Part shown: positions 1 through 6,567 of the stretch, in pieces
How positions within the stretch are numbered: the first letter of the stretch is position 1
Layout: every line of letters starts with the position of its first letter
Source of the DNA: Burkholderiales bacterium RIFCSPHIGHO2_12_FULL_61_11
Lineage (GTDB): Bacteria > Pseudomonadota > Gammaproteobacteria > Burkholderiales > Burkholderiaceae_C
Direction of reading: 5' to 3'
DNA: 6,670 bases
Assembly (NCBI GenBank): GCA_001770785.1
Contig: MERZ01000144.1
Location: 4,819 to 11,488, forward strand
Made by a program: the position numbers and the translations under genes
Notes under the pieces: generated by a model
What the model was told of the DNA's origin: nothing
The model's database searches: none
The model's input: the letters and a program-made list of their open reading frames with translations, nothing else

Positions 1-500
1 TCGATGCTCGCTTGCCCCGATACGCCGATGCCAACCAGCGCGTGATAGATGCCCCATACTGTGCCGAAGAGCCCGACGAACGGCGCGGTCGAGCCCACCG
101 AGGCCAGGATGGACAGGCCGCTTTGCATGCGTTCGGCGCTTTCGTCAATGGCGCCGCGCAAACTCTCGGTCAGCCAATCGGCCAGGGTCAGTTGACCATG
201 CAGCTCTTCCTTGTTGCTAGTGTGATGGCTGACCGCAGACTGACCTTCCAGTGCCAAGTAGTGAAACGGGTTGAGCGGTCCGCTCACATCAATCGCCACC
301 ATGCCCTCGGCAAAGCTGTTCGCATGCCAGAAGCCCGCCATGGCTCGGGCCGCACGCCGTAGCTTCATCAGCCGCCAGGCGCGGGTTGCAATCACGTACC
401 ACGATGCCATCGACATCAGCAACAACAAGAGCGCCACGCTCTTGATCACCACGTCGCCTTGGCTCCATAACGCCGCCAAGCCGTAAGGGTTGTTTTCCAT
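1..500 (-). CDS. exbB: ExbB-type proton channel subunit, N-terminal part (cut by the window edge)
   Basis: This is the inner-membrane motor subunit that works with TonB (and normally ExbD) to turn the proton gradient into energy for outer-membrane receptors. The frame opens with ATG at 500-498, preceded by AAGGAG at 513-508 with 7 bases of spacing, and stays open for 166 codons to the left edge; the C-terminal part lies outside. Visible features are a first membrane helix at about residues 18-40 and a cytoplasmic stretch rich in charged residues (about 41-125). A second helix at about 127-155 contains the family-typical GLFGTVWGI motif (residues 143-151). It follows tonB by 34 bases, which fits one operon, and exbD would be expected next but is not in view. 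ExbB belongs to the MotA/TolQ/ExbB family; the tonB neighbour favours ExbB over TolQ. The frame has no stop inside the window. Confidence 0.93.
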   Translation of the reverse strand, partial: MENNPYGLAALWSQGDVVIKSVALLLLLMSMASWYVIATRAWRLMKLRRAARAMAGFWHANSFAEGMVAIDVSGPLNPFHYLALEGQSAVSHHTSNKEELHGQLTLADWLTESLRGAIDESAERMQSGLSILASVGSTAPFVGLFGTVWGIYHALVGIGVSGQASI

Positions 501-534
501 CGTCTTTCTCCTTTTCAAAAATACTGATTCGATT

Positions 535-1236
535 TCAGCTATCCAGCGAGAACGTGATCGGCTGGACATACCAATAAGGGATAGCCTCGTTGCCACGGCG
601 CGCCGGCACATAGCGCCAGCGCCGTACGGCACCGAACGCGGCTTCATCCAGCCGTGCGTAACCGCTGGATCGCTTGAGCTTGACTTCACCCACACTGCCG
701 TCCGGCAGGATGTACACATCGAACAACGCGCGCCCCTGCTCGCCAAAGCGGCGCGACACCGCTGGATACTCAGGCGCCGGGTTATTGAGGTGTGCGGCGT
801 CGGTGCGCGGCGGGATGACCGGCATGGGGCCGGGCGCAGGTGCGGGAAGTGCGGCTACGGACGGGATGGCAGGCACGGCTTCCGGCTGATCCGGCTGGGC
901 GGACTCCACTGGTGGCGCGGTCATGGCGCGCTCGGAGGGCGGTGCATTCGGCACCGGCGGCAGCGGTGCGTACTTGGGCCGCTGCACCACGCGCGGCTTC
1001 GAAGGTTCCGGCGCAGCCGGCAGCGGTTTGGGAGGCACCACCTCGGCAGGCGGCTGGGCTGTCACCAGCATGCCGATCACCGCCGGCGGCGTGACAGGCG
1101 GTTCGGCGCTGCCCAGGCCGACCACCGCCCCGGCCAGCAGCGCAGCATGGACGGCTACGATCCCGGCGAGCCACAACCAATCCCGACCCGCAGGCAATAG
1201 GCTTGCCTGCGGCACGATGCCGGAGAGCGCCATCAT
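535..1236 (-). CDS. tonB: TonB energy-transducing protein
   Basis: TonB spans the periplasm and passes energy from ExbB-ExbD to outer-membrane receptors, here presumably the receptor of the same operon. From the ATG at 1236 the protein has 233 residues. A short cytoplasmic start is followed by one membrane helix at about 19-42 carrying a histidine (H30) placed like the conserved TonB helix His. Next comes a long proline- and alanine-rich spacer (about 45-148) that would cross the periplasm. The C-terminal TonB domain (about 152-233) has the typical start PEYP, the motif LPDGSVGEVKLKRSSG and the RRWRYVPA segment. The frame is open further upstream to 1299, but that extension lies inside the FTR1 gene. 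The strong Shine-Dalgarno sequence GGAGGAGG at 1250-1243 supports a start at 1236 or at the adjacent ATG at 1233. The FTR1 stop overlaps the start (TGATG), so translation is probably coupled. Confidence 0.95.
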   Translation of the reverse strand: MMALSGIVPQASLLPAGRDWLWLAGIVAVHAALLAGAVVGLGSAEPPVTPPAVIGMLVTAQPPAEVVPPKPLPAAPEPSKPRVVQRPKYAPLPPVPNAPPSERAMTAPPVESAQPDQPEAVPAIPSVAALPAPAPGPMPVIPPRTDAAHLNNPAPEYPAVSRRFGEQGRALFDVYILPDGSVGEVKLKRSSGYARLDEAAFGAVRRWRYVPARRGNEAIPYWYVQPITFSLDS

Positions 1237-3179
1237 CAGAGACCTCCTCCAGACCTTGCGTTGTCCATAACGGACTTTCTTGCGCGCGTCGCCCACCACA
1301 GGGCGAACGCGCTTATCACGATGGCCCCGGCTTGCGCGGTCAGCGTTTGCAGCGTGGGATAGATTCCAAGCAATGGCAGCCTGATGAAGCTGACGGCATC
1401 GCTACCGATCTTGCCGGCCTCCTGCAACGCGGCGATGCCCTGGCCGGTGAAAATCACGGCCAGAACCACGAGCACGAGGCCCGAGGTCGAAAAAAACAGG
1501 CCGATCGGCAGCTTCACGCTCGCGCGCAAAATCGCCCAAGCCACGGCCACCAGCAGCGCCGCACCGACAGCCAAGCCGCCGAGCAGCGCAGCGTGGCCTT
1601 GCGGCCCGGCCTGCGTCGCAAGCGCCTGGTAGAACAACACCGTCTCGAACGCTTCGCGATACACCGCGAGGAACGAAACCAGCCCCAGCGTCCACACGGT
1701 ACCCGCGGAAAGCGTGCCGGTCACTTTGTTGCCGATGAACTTCTGCCAGGCATGGCTGTGCGATTTGCTGTGCAGCCAGTAGCCGACATAGAGCAGCATC
1801 GCTGCTGCGAAAAGCGCGGTGACACCCTCGGTGATCTCGCGGCTGGCGCCTGAAATCTCCACCAGATAGTTGGAAACCACCCAGGTGACAAGGCCGAGCG
1901 CGAGCGCGGCGATCCAGCCGACATGAACCCAGCGGCGCGCATCCTTGCGTCCGGTCCGCGCGGTGAAGGCGAGAATCGCGGCCACGACCAGGATCGCTTC
2001 AGCTCCTTCACGCAGCAGGATCACGAGCGCGCTGACGAAAGTCGTGGTCTGCGAAATCCGGGCACCGGCAAGCTTGGCACGTGCTTCGTCGAGCGATGCG
2101 ATCACGACGCTGGCCTCGCGTTCGACCTGGGTGACCGGCGCACCCGACTGGATCGCACTGCGATACGCCATCATCTCGCGCTCGATGCGCGTCATGAGTT
2201 CGGCGTCGACATTTTGCAGGCTGGCCTCGATCAGTTCGAAGCCCTCCAGATAGGCCTGGATCGCGAGCTGCGCGGCCTCGACCCGCACGCCTTGACGGTA
2301 GGCATCGAGACTGTTGGCGAGCGCCGCCACGGCGAATTCAATCGGTGCCGGCTTGGCGGCCGTGAGTGCTTGCGGGGAGTCGCGCAGAAACGCCTGCAGC
2401 GCCACGCCATCGTCGCCGAAGCGCTCCTTCACTTCGTTCATGGAAAGCGTCACCACATTGGCGAGATCCGGGAACGGGTCGCGCCCTTTACCGGCGCGCC
2501 AAAGCGCCGCCCCCTTGGTGCGCACGGCATCGTCGGCCGAGAAATTGGCGACGAAGAAGGCGAGCGCCCAGCGGTCTTCTTCGCTCAATTGCGCGAACGA
2601 AGCCATGGCCGTGCCGTCCACGCCCAAAGTGACGGTGTTGTAGAGGCCATAGGCGCTGCGTTGCGCCATACGGTTGAGGTCGTGAAAATCGGACGGCTTG
2701 GGGTCGAGCCCCTTTGCCGCCGGACCATCGCCCCTGCCCCCGACCCCATGACAGACGGCGCATTGGGCGGCATACAGCCCTGCGCCGCGCTTCAGATCGG
2801 GTGCGCTCTTCGGCGTAACCTGCACGTTGTAAGCGCGAATGACCGCCCAGCGCAGTGCACTTGCCTTGGTAGAAATTACTGAGGCGGCGGCCTTGGCGTC
2901 AATCCCTTGTGCCAGCGCCGTTGCTTCGGCGAGCAACGCCGGCTGCGCCGGGTTGGCAGGCAAGCCTTTAATCAATTCTTGCGCTTGACCGGCGAACTCG
3001 CGCATCTCCTTGTATTCGTCGACACTCTTGATCTTGCCGTCCTCGACCGCGCCCGTGTAATCCACGGCAATGTAGTCGAGCAGGTGCAACACGGTGCGGG
3101 TGGACTCGGCGGCATACGCGATGCCGGAAAGCGCCAGCAACAGCAGAATCGACAGTAATGAAACGATGCGACGAGGCAT
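1236..3179 (-). CDS. Cytochrome c/FTR1 family iron permease (internal start of the fused frame)
   Basis: Inner-membrane high-affinity iron permease of the FTR1 family with a periplasmic c-type haem domain. Numbering from the ATG at 3179 gives 647 residues. There is a signal peptide (about 1-23, basic MPRR start, hydrophobic core, AYA before the likely cut). A mostly helical periplasmic region follows, with a cytochrome c motif C140-A-V-C143-H144 and M192 as possible sixth haem ligand. A second helical periplasmic stretch (about 215-375) contains a YLEGFE segment. The membrane part (about 380-632) has roughly seven helices. It carries the iron-binding REGAE motif at 390-394 and a second, variant motif REAFE at 508-512 where REGxE is usual. 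In yeast FTR1 works with a ferroxidase; here the attached cytochrome may take up the electron (inference). Its own GGGAG ribosome site and signal peptide argue for separate translation, although the upstream PepSY frame runs into it without a stop. Its stop overlaps the tonB start. Confidence 0.93.
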   Translation of the reverse strand: MPRRIVSLLSILLLLALSGIAYAAESTRTVLHLLDYIAVDYTGAVEDGKIKSVDEYKEMREFAGQAQELIKGLPANPAQPALLAEATALAQGIDAKAAASVISTKASALRWAVIRAYNVQVTPKSAPDLKRGAGLYAAQCAVCHGVGGRGDGPAAKGLDPKPSDFHDLNRMAQRSAYGLYNTVTLGVDGTAMASFAQLSEEDRWALAFFVANFSADDAVRTKGAALWRAGKGRDPFPDLANVVTLSMNEVKERFGDDGVALQAFLRDSPQALTAAKPAPIEFAVAALANSLDAYRQGVRVEAAQLAIQAYLEGFELIEASLQNVDAELMTRIEREMMAYRSAIQSGAPVTQVEREASVVIASLDEARAKLAGARISQTTTFVSALVILLREGAEAILVVAAILAFTARTGRKDARRWVHVGWIAALALGLVTWVVSNYLVEISGASREITEGVTALFAAAMLLYVGYWLHSKSHSHAWQKFIGNKVTGTLSAGTVWTLGLVSFLAVYREAFETVLFYQALATQAGPQGHAALLGGLAVGAALLVAVAWAILRASVKLPIGLFFSTSGLVLVVLAVIFTGQGIAALQEAGKIGSDAVSFIRLPLLGIYPTLQTLTAQAGAIVISAFALWWATRARKSVMDNARSGGGL

Positions 3180-4355
3180 GTGTGTTCTCCCGGATGCAGT
3201 CGATTTCTCGGGTTCAGCTACTTGACTGGCGGTGGTTTTTCTTTTGTTAGCCCTTCGCCTCCACCACAGCCACGTCCCCGTGATCGCGAATCCCGGCAGT
3301 AACATCCCGAGGAGGAATGTGACGATCATCAAAGGGATGCCGCCGAGTTCACCGATGTGCAGGGGATAGACATAGGAATAAGCACGGGTCCCCAGATCGA
3401 GTTCGTTCCATCGGTGCACGGCAAGCACTTCAGCGCTCGCAGGATGCAGCCATACGGATGTCAGGCCATTGGGGTGCGGATCGTCGGGCAAACGCAGGCG
3501 CACACGAACTGGTGCATCGTTGCGGTTAGGTACCTGCACATAACCAACCGTTGCACTAGCAAACAATGACTGTGCACGTTCAACCGCAGTACCTATTGCA
3601 TCAACCCGCATGGCAGCGGTCGAGACGACCGGCGGACGCAGCGGCTGCACACCACTGAGGTGGGTTACCAATTTTGCCAGTGGTTGCCAGGCCATGTAGG
3701 CGCCAGTGGCCACCGACACCAGAACCAGCAAACCGAATACGGCGCCACCGACGCGATGCCAGTCAAAGAGCGAACGCGTCAGCCCCACACCTGTACGAAT
3801 GGAAAACGATTGGCCCCAGCGAACCGGCCACCACAAGACCAGTCCCGATACCAGCATCACGACATACGCCAGCGCAGCAATGGCCAGCACAGCTTTGCCT
3901 ACCTCACCCGCAAAGAGGCTACTGTGGAGGGTGAACAAGAAGCCCGCGAAGCCCTCGGACTGGCCGCGGCGCCCCAACTCCTTGGCTGTGACCGGATGCA
4001 AAAAAACAGTGCCAGTCCAAGGTCCACGCACGATAACCTGAAGGGATTCTCCCGGGTGTCGCGGAGGCCGTAAGGTAAAAGCAGCTGCTGGCGGGAATTC
4101 GCCGCGGATTTTCTGCATCACCGCCCCGTAGGCGACTGAACCAGGATCGTTCGCGGTGAAAAGATGCTGATTAATGGCTTCATCCAGTGGGTCTGCAAGT
4201 AACAGCAGGCTTCCAGTGAAAGCAGCCAACATCAGCACCATACCCAAGCTCAATCCCAGCCAGCGGTGCGCCTTCAACCACCAGTGCTGCAAGAATGGGC
4301 GCATGGTGGGCACTGCGGCGTCTTGCCGTTTACCAGGCATGCTTGTAAGCGGCAT
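1236..4355 (-). CDS. PepSY membrane protein reading in frame into the cytochrome c/FTR1 permease (1039-codon frame)
   Basis: The N-terminal 392 codons (4355-3180) encode a PepSY-associated membrane protein of the group that includes siderophore reductases such as FoxB (family knowledge). Four membrane helices lie at about residues 34-54, 153-177, 203-223 and 338-362. Two periplasmic PepSY-like parts are at about 72-128 and 251-312. Histidines at or near helix ends (H24, H30, H144, H200, H333) could bind haem. The basic end WWRRRANKRK marks the cytoplasmic side after helix four. Its likely role is reductive release of iron from a siderophore in the periplasm. As sequenced there is no stop before the FTR1 part begins at residue 393. 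The frame could give a fusion, or PepSY may end separately if the A5 run at 3240-3236 is one base too long. The start is unsure: the ATGs at 4355 and 4340 overlap the receptor gene, and the ATG at 4304 gives the more usual N-terminus; none has a good ribosome site, suggesting coupling to the receptor. Confidence 0.8.
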   Translation of the reverse strand: MPLTSMPGKRQDAAVPTMRPFLQHWWLKAHRWLGLSLGMVLMLAAFTGSLLLLADPLDEAINQHLFTANDPGSVAYGAVMQKIRGEFPPAAAFTLRPPRHPGESLQVIVRGPWTGTVFLHPVTAKELGRRGQSEGFAGFLFTLHSSLFAGEVGKAVLAIAALAYVVMLVSGLVLWWPVRWGQSFSIRTGVGLTRSLFDWHRVGGAVFGLLVLVSVATGAYMAWQPLAKLVTHLSGVQPLRPPVVSTAAMRVDAIGTAVERAQSLFASATVGYVQVPNRNDAPVRVRLRLPDDPHPNGLTSVWLHPASAEVLAVHRWNELDLGTRAYSYVYPLHIGELGGIPLMIVTFLLGMLLPGFAITGTWLWWRRRANKRKTTASQVAEPEKSTASGRTHMPRRIVSLLSILLLLALSGIAYAAESTRTVLHLLDYIAVDYTGAVEDGKIKSVDEYKEMREFAGQAQELIKGLPANPAQPALLAEATALAQGIDAKAAASVISTKASALRWAVIRAYNVQVTPKSAPDLKRGAGLYAAQCAVCHGVGGRGDGPAAKGLDPKPSDFHDLNRMAQRSAYGLYNTVTLGVDGTAMASFAQLSEEDRWALAFFVANFSADDAVRTKGAALWRAGKGRDPFPDLANVVTLSMNEVKERFGDDGVALQAFLRDSPQALTAAKPAPIEFAVAALANSLDAYRQGVRVEAAQLAIQAYLEGFELIEASLQNVDAELMTRIEREMMAYRSAIQSGAPVTQVEREASVVIASLDEARAKLAGARISQTTTFVSALVILLREGAEAILVVAAILAFTARTGRKDARRWVHVGWIAALALGLVTWVVSNYLVEISGASREITEGVTALFAAAMLLYVGYWLHSKSHSHAWQKFIGNKVTGTLSAGTVWTLGLVSFLAVYREAFETVLFYQALATQAGPQGHAALLGGLAVGAALLVAVAWAILRASVKLPIGLFFSTSGLVLVVLAVIFTGQGIAALQEAGKIGSDAVSFIRLPLLGIYPTLQTLTAQAGAIVISAFALWWATRARKSVMDNARSGGGL
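1243..1250 (-). promoter_or_regulatory. Strong ribosome-binding site of tonB inside the end of the FTR1 gene
   Basis: On the minus strand this reads GGAGGAGG, six bases before the ATG at 1236 and nine before the ATG at 1233. It encodes the last glycines of the FTR1 protein at the same time. It decides the tonB start against the longer open frame from 1299. Confidence 0.8.
3180..3245 (-). other. Junction between the PepSY and FTR1 parts, with an A4-G-A5 run
   Basis: The minus strand carries AAAAGAAAAA at 3245-3236, directly after the codons for the basic end of the fourth PepSY helix. In the reading frame as given, translation goes on as KTTASQVAEP and into the FTR1 signal peptide. If one A of the A5 run were missing, the protein would end as KPPPVK followed by TAG at 3220-3218, 38 bases before the FTR1 ATG. 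That is an ordinary spacing for neighbouring genes. So the junction may be a true fusion, a recent frameshift or a sequence error. Confidence 0.7.
3187..3191 (-). promoter_or_regulatory. Ribosome-binding site for the internal FTR1 start
   Basis: The minus strand reads GGGAG seven bases before the ATG at 3179. Because the upstream PepSY frame is open into FTR1, this site is the main sequence evidence that the permease can also be made as a separate protein. Confidence 0.65.
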
Positions 4356-6534
4356 GCAGCGTGGCCCCCGACGATGCAGCGTAGGCGATGTTGCCGTACA
4401 CCCCCGGCGTCACAACCGTCTGAGCGAAGGTGCTGTGGTACTGGTTGTTCAACAAGTTGTTGATGCCAAAGGTCAACGTCCCGTTTTTGCTCACCTTGTA
4501 GTGGCTAAGCCAGTCGACAACGACGTAGTTTTCGATCCTGTTCTGATATGGCGTGGTGCTGCCTGCGGCGAACCGATCCCGCACGCCGCTGTAAGCCACT
4601 TGCAGACGGTTCGACCACTTGGGAGTGGTTTGATTCTCCGCGTAGATGGTCAACTTCGGGGGAGAAATCGCATCGTTGCCGAGGTAACCAATTTCGTCGC
4701 CGCTGGCCGTGTATTTCTTCCCCTCGACCCACGAGAAGGTGCCGCCGGTACGCCAAGTCTTGGACAGTTCGCGATCAAGCGTGACCTCAAAGCCGTAGAT
4801 GCGCTCAGGGGCCCGCAAGATGGGCGCATTCAGGCCGCCAGACCGAGCACCCAGATCGTTTTCGCTGAAGAACAGGGCGGCGCTGGCCTGTGTCTTGCCC
4901 CAGTTGGTCCGCATTCCGATCTCGTAGTTATCGACCACCTGAGGTTGCGTGTTCAGGGTTGCAAATGAACTGCCACCAGCGGCGCCGCGCAACACCAGAC
5001 CCATGTCTGGTAATGAGAATCCCTGGTTGTAGCCGGCGTAGAGATTGATGTGGTCGTTCAGGTCGTAAACCGCGCCGACATTGAAAAGTGTGTCGTTGTA
5101 GTCTTTGCTTCCCCCTGCCACAGCGCCGCCGTTGATGTTTGAGTAATTGTTAACTTTGACATTGATGCGCTCGTGACGCAGACCGCTGCGCAGCAGCACC
5201 TTGTCTGTGGCTTGCCACTCGAATTGCCCAAAGACACCCGTGCTGACGATGTTGTAAGGGGGGGCCCAAGTAACCACCTCACCGGTACTGCGGAAGGTAC
5301 GGCCGCCGGATGCGTTGTAGATGGCAGGGTCATGCACGTAACCGGACTGTGAGGTCGTCTCATCAATGAGATCGCCTCCCCACGTCAACATCAACCCGTT
5401 TTTTTCCGACAAGACGGTGTCAAGCTCCAAACGCCCACCGTGTTTCTTCGAGTCAATGAATGATTGAAATATCTCAGGCCCTGCCCCCGTTCCGTTGTGG
5501 CGACGAAAGGGTGCGTATACCGTCTTGTAGTCGCGCGAGAACACCTGCGCGTGCATCTTGCTGCCCAAGATATCCTTGTTGTAGTAGTCGAGCGCCAGGA
5601 TGGCGTTTTCGGTGCCCTCCTTCTGGTCCAGCTCCAGCCCAGAAATGGCCCGAGACTTATGTCCGCGCAATGGCGTGGCCGGCACAGAGGGGTCCGTTGT
5701 GTGATCTGTGTCCTGGTCGGCCTTATAGGCTTGCGCCGTCAACTGAACGCGCTGCTGCGCGTCCAGTTTGTAGCCCAGTTTGCCCAATAGACTATAGCTG
5801 CCCGTCTCCGCCAAACTTCCCTGGTTGGCGCCAGAGGGGGGAATGCGATCTCCATCAGCATCAAAAAACGCGCCAGTCTGCTCGTAGGCGATATTGCCCA
5901 GAAATTCGAGCTCACCCTTAGAGCCCGAAGTTGTATGGCGGACAACCTTTCCGATACTGTCAGATGGATGGGATGGCGACACGTTCGCACCCACCTCGGT
6001 CACATGGGTTACGGGTCCTGCGCCCTTACGGGTCATGATGTTGACCACGCCTCCCGTTGCACCATCCCCGTAGATGGCAGTGGCGCCGCGAATCACCTCA
6101 ATGCGCTCAACGGCCGAAGGATCAATCAGCGTGAGGATGCGTGCCCCGTTGCGGTTCGTACTCTGCGGGATGCCATCGATGAGGACATTGATGTTGCGCC
6201 CGCGCAGCGTCTGGGTGAAGGTACTCGGAGACTCACGTCCCAGACCGAATCCGGGCACCAGTTTCCCAAGGATGTCCCCCAAACCACTGCCGGCACTCAC
6301 CTGTTCGTCGATTTGTTCACGGCGAATCACTGTGATGGACTGGGGAACCGTGTTCACCAGGGCCTCCGAACGGGTCGCGGTGACGGTGACTTCTGCGAGA
6401 GCAAGATTGGCCCCCGAATCTTGTGCTTGGGCTATCGAGGCACAGAGAAGTCCGGCGGCCACAGCCAAAGTCGAGGGGATGATCCTGTGAATATTCGACG
6501 CGCGTAGCTGCGCAAACAGTCCAGGTCCATTCAA
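4330..6534 (-). CDS. TonB-dependent siderophore receptor
   Basis: Outer-membrane, TonB-gated beta-barrel receptor for a ferric siderophore. From the TTG at 6534 it has 734 residues, normal for the family. The signal peptide is at about 1-37 with cleavage after AQA. A TonB box-like stretch AEVTVTATR lies at 47-55. The plug domain (about 62-168) has TLRGRNINVLIDGIP and ERIEVIRGATAIYG followed by GGVVNI. The barrel runs to the end with a C-terminal YKHAW; a final aromatic residue is the usual barrel-assembly signal. The plug wording resembles the IutA/RhtA hydroxamate-citrate siderophore receptors as I remember them, so such a substrate is possible but unproven. The frame is open upstream to the right edge, but that part is a piece of another receptor. 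I chose TTG because no ATG lies between that piece and the signal peptide and AGAAGGA precedes it. Neighbours PepSY, FTR1, TonB and ExbB fit an iron role. GC content looks lower than in FTR1-TonB. Confidence 0.93.
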   Translation of the reverse strand: MNGPGLFAQLRASNIHRIIPSTLAVAAGLLCASIAQAQDSGANLALAEVTVTATRSEALVNTVPQSITVIRREQIDEQVSAGSGLGDILGKLVPGFGLGRESPSTFTQTLRGRNINVLIDGIPQSTNRNGARILTLIDPSAVERIEVIRGATAIYGDGATGGVVNIMTRKGAGPVTHVTEVGANVSPSHPSDSIGKVVRHTTSGSKGELEFLGNIAYEQTGAFFDADGDRIPPSGANQGSLAETGSYSLLGKLGYKLDAQQRVQLTAQAYKADQDTDHTTDPSVPATPLRGHKSRAISGLELDQKEGTENAILALDYYNKDILGSKMHAQVFSRDYKTVYAPFRRHNGTGAGPEIFQSFIDSKKHGGRLELDTVLSEKNGLMLTWGGDLIDETTSQSGYVHDPAIYNASGGRTFRSTGEVVTWAPPYNIVSTGVFGQFEWQATDKVLLRSGLRHERINVKVNNYSNINGGAVAGGSKDYNDTLFNVGAVYDLNDHINLYAGYNQGFSLPDMGLVLRGAAGGSSFATLNTQPQVVDNYEIGMRTNWGKTQASAALFFSENDLGARSGGLNAPILRAPERIYGFEVTLDRELSKTWRTGGTFSWVEGKKYTASGDEIGYLGNDAISPPKLTIYAENQTTPKWSNRLQVAYSGVRDRFAAGSTTPYQNRIENYVVVDWLSHYKVSKNGTLTFGINNLLNNQYHSTFAQTVVTPGVYGNIAYAASSGATLHAAYKHAW

Positions 6535-6543
6535 CTTCCGGGG

Positions 6544-6550
6544 TCCTTCT
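6544..6550 (-). promoter_or_regulatory. Ribosome-binding site supporting a TTG start of the receptor
   Basis: The minus strand reads AGAAGGA, nine bases before the TTG at 6534-6532. The TTG begins a leader with basic residues (R11, H16, R17) and a hydrophobic core ending in AQA, as expected of an exported protein. Confidence 0.6.
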
Positions 6551-6567
6551 GTGGTCTGTTGGATGTT

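Noticed and set aside
501..534. Possible terminator or promoter between tonB and exbB
   Set aside because: The 34-base gap has a T-rich stretch and the exbB ribosome site but no stem-loop; it looks like a normal gap within an operon.
490..1200. Plus-strand open frame of 236 codons opposite tonB
   Set aside because: Its product is rich in arginine, histidine and glycine, as expected from reading the opposite strand of a proline/alanine-rich TonB spacer.
1237..1299. Longer TonB start at 1299
   Set aside because: It would add 21 residues encoded within the FTR1 gene in another frame, while the strong ribosome site points to 1236 or 1233.
1923..2882. Plus-strand open frame of 319 codons opposite the FTR1 gene
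   Set aside because: It lies entirely antisense to a well-recognised permease, has no recognisable domain, and is the usual by-product of high GC content.
4174..4968. Plus-strand open frame of 264 codons opposite the PepSY start and receptor end
   Set aside because: It is antisense to two recognised genes, and no motif or membrane or export signal supports it.
5935..6507. Plus-strand open frame of 190 codons opposite the receptor plug
   Set aside because: It is antisense to the receptor plug and signal peptide, with no recognisable family features.
6535..6567. Search for a Fur operator or promoter just before the intact receptor
   Set aside because: I found no convincing GATAATGATAATCATTATC-like site or clear -35/-10 pair in the short stretch between the plug fragment and the TTG.
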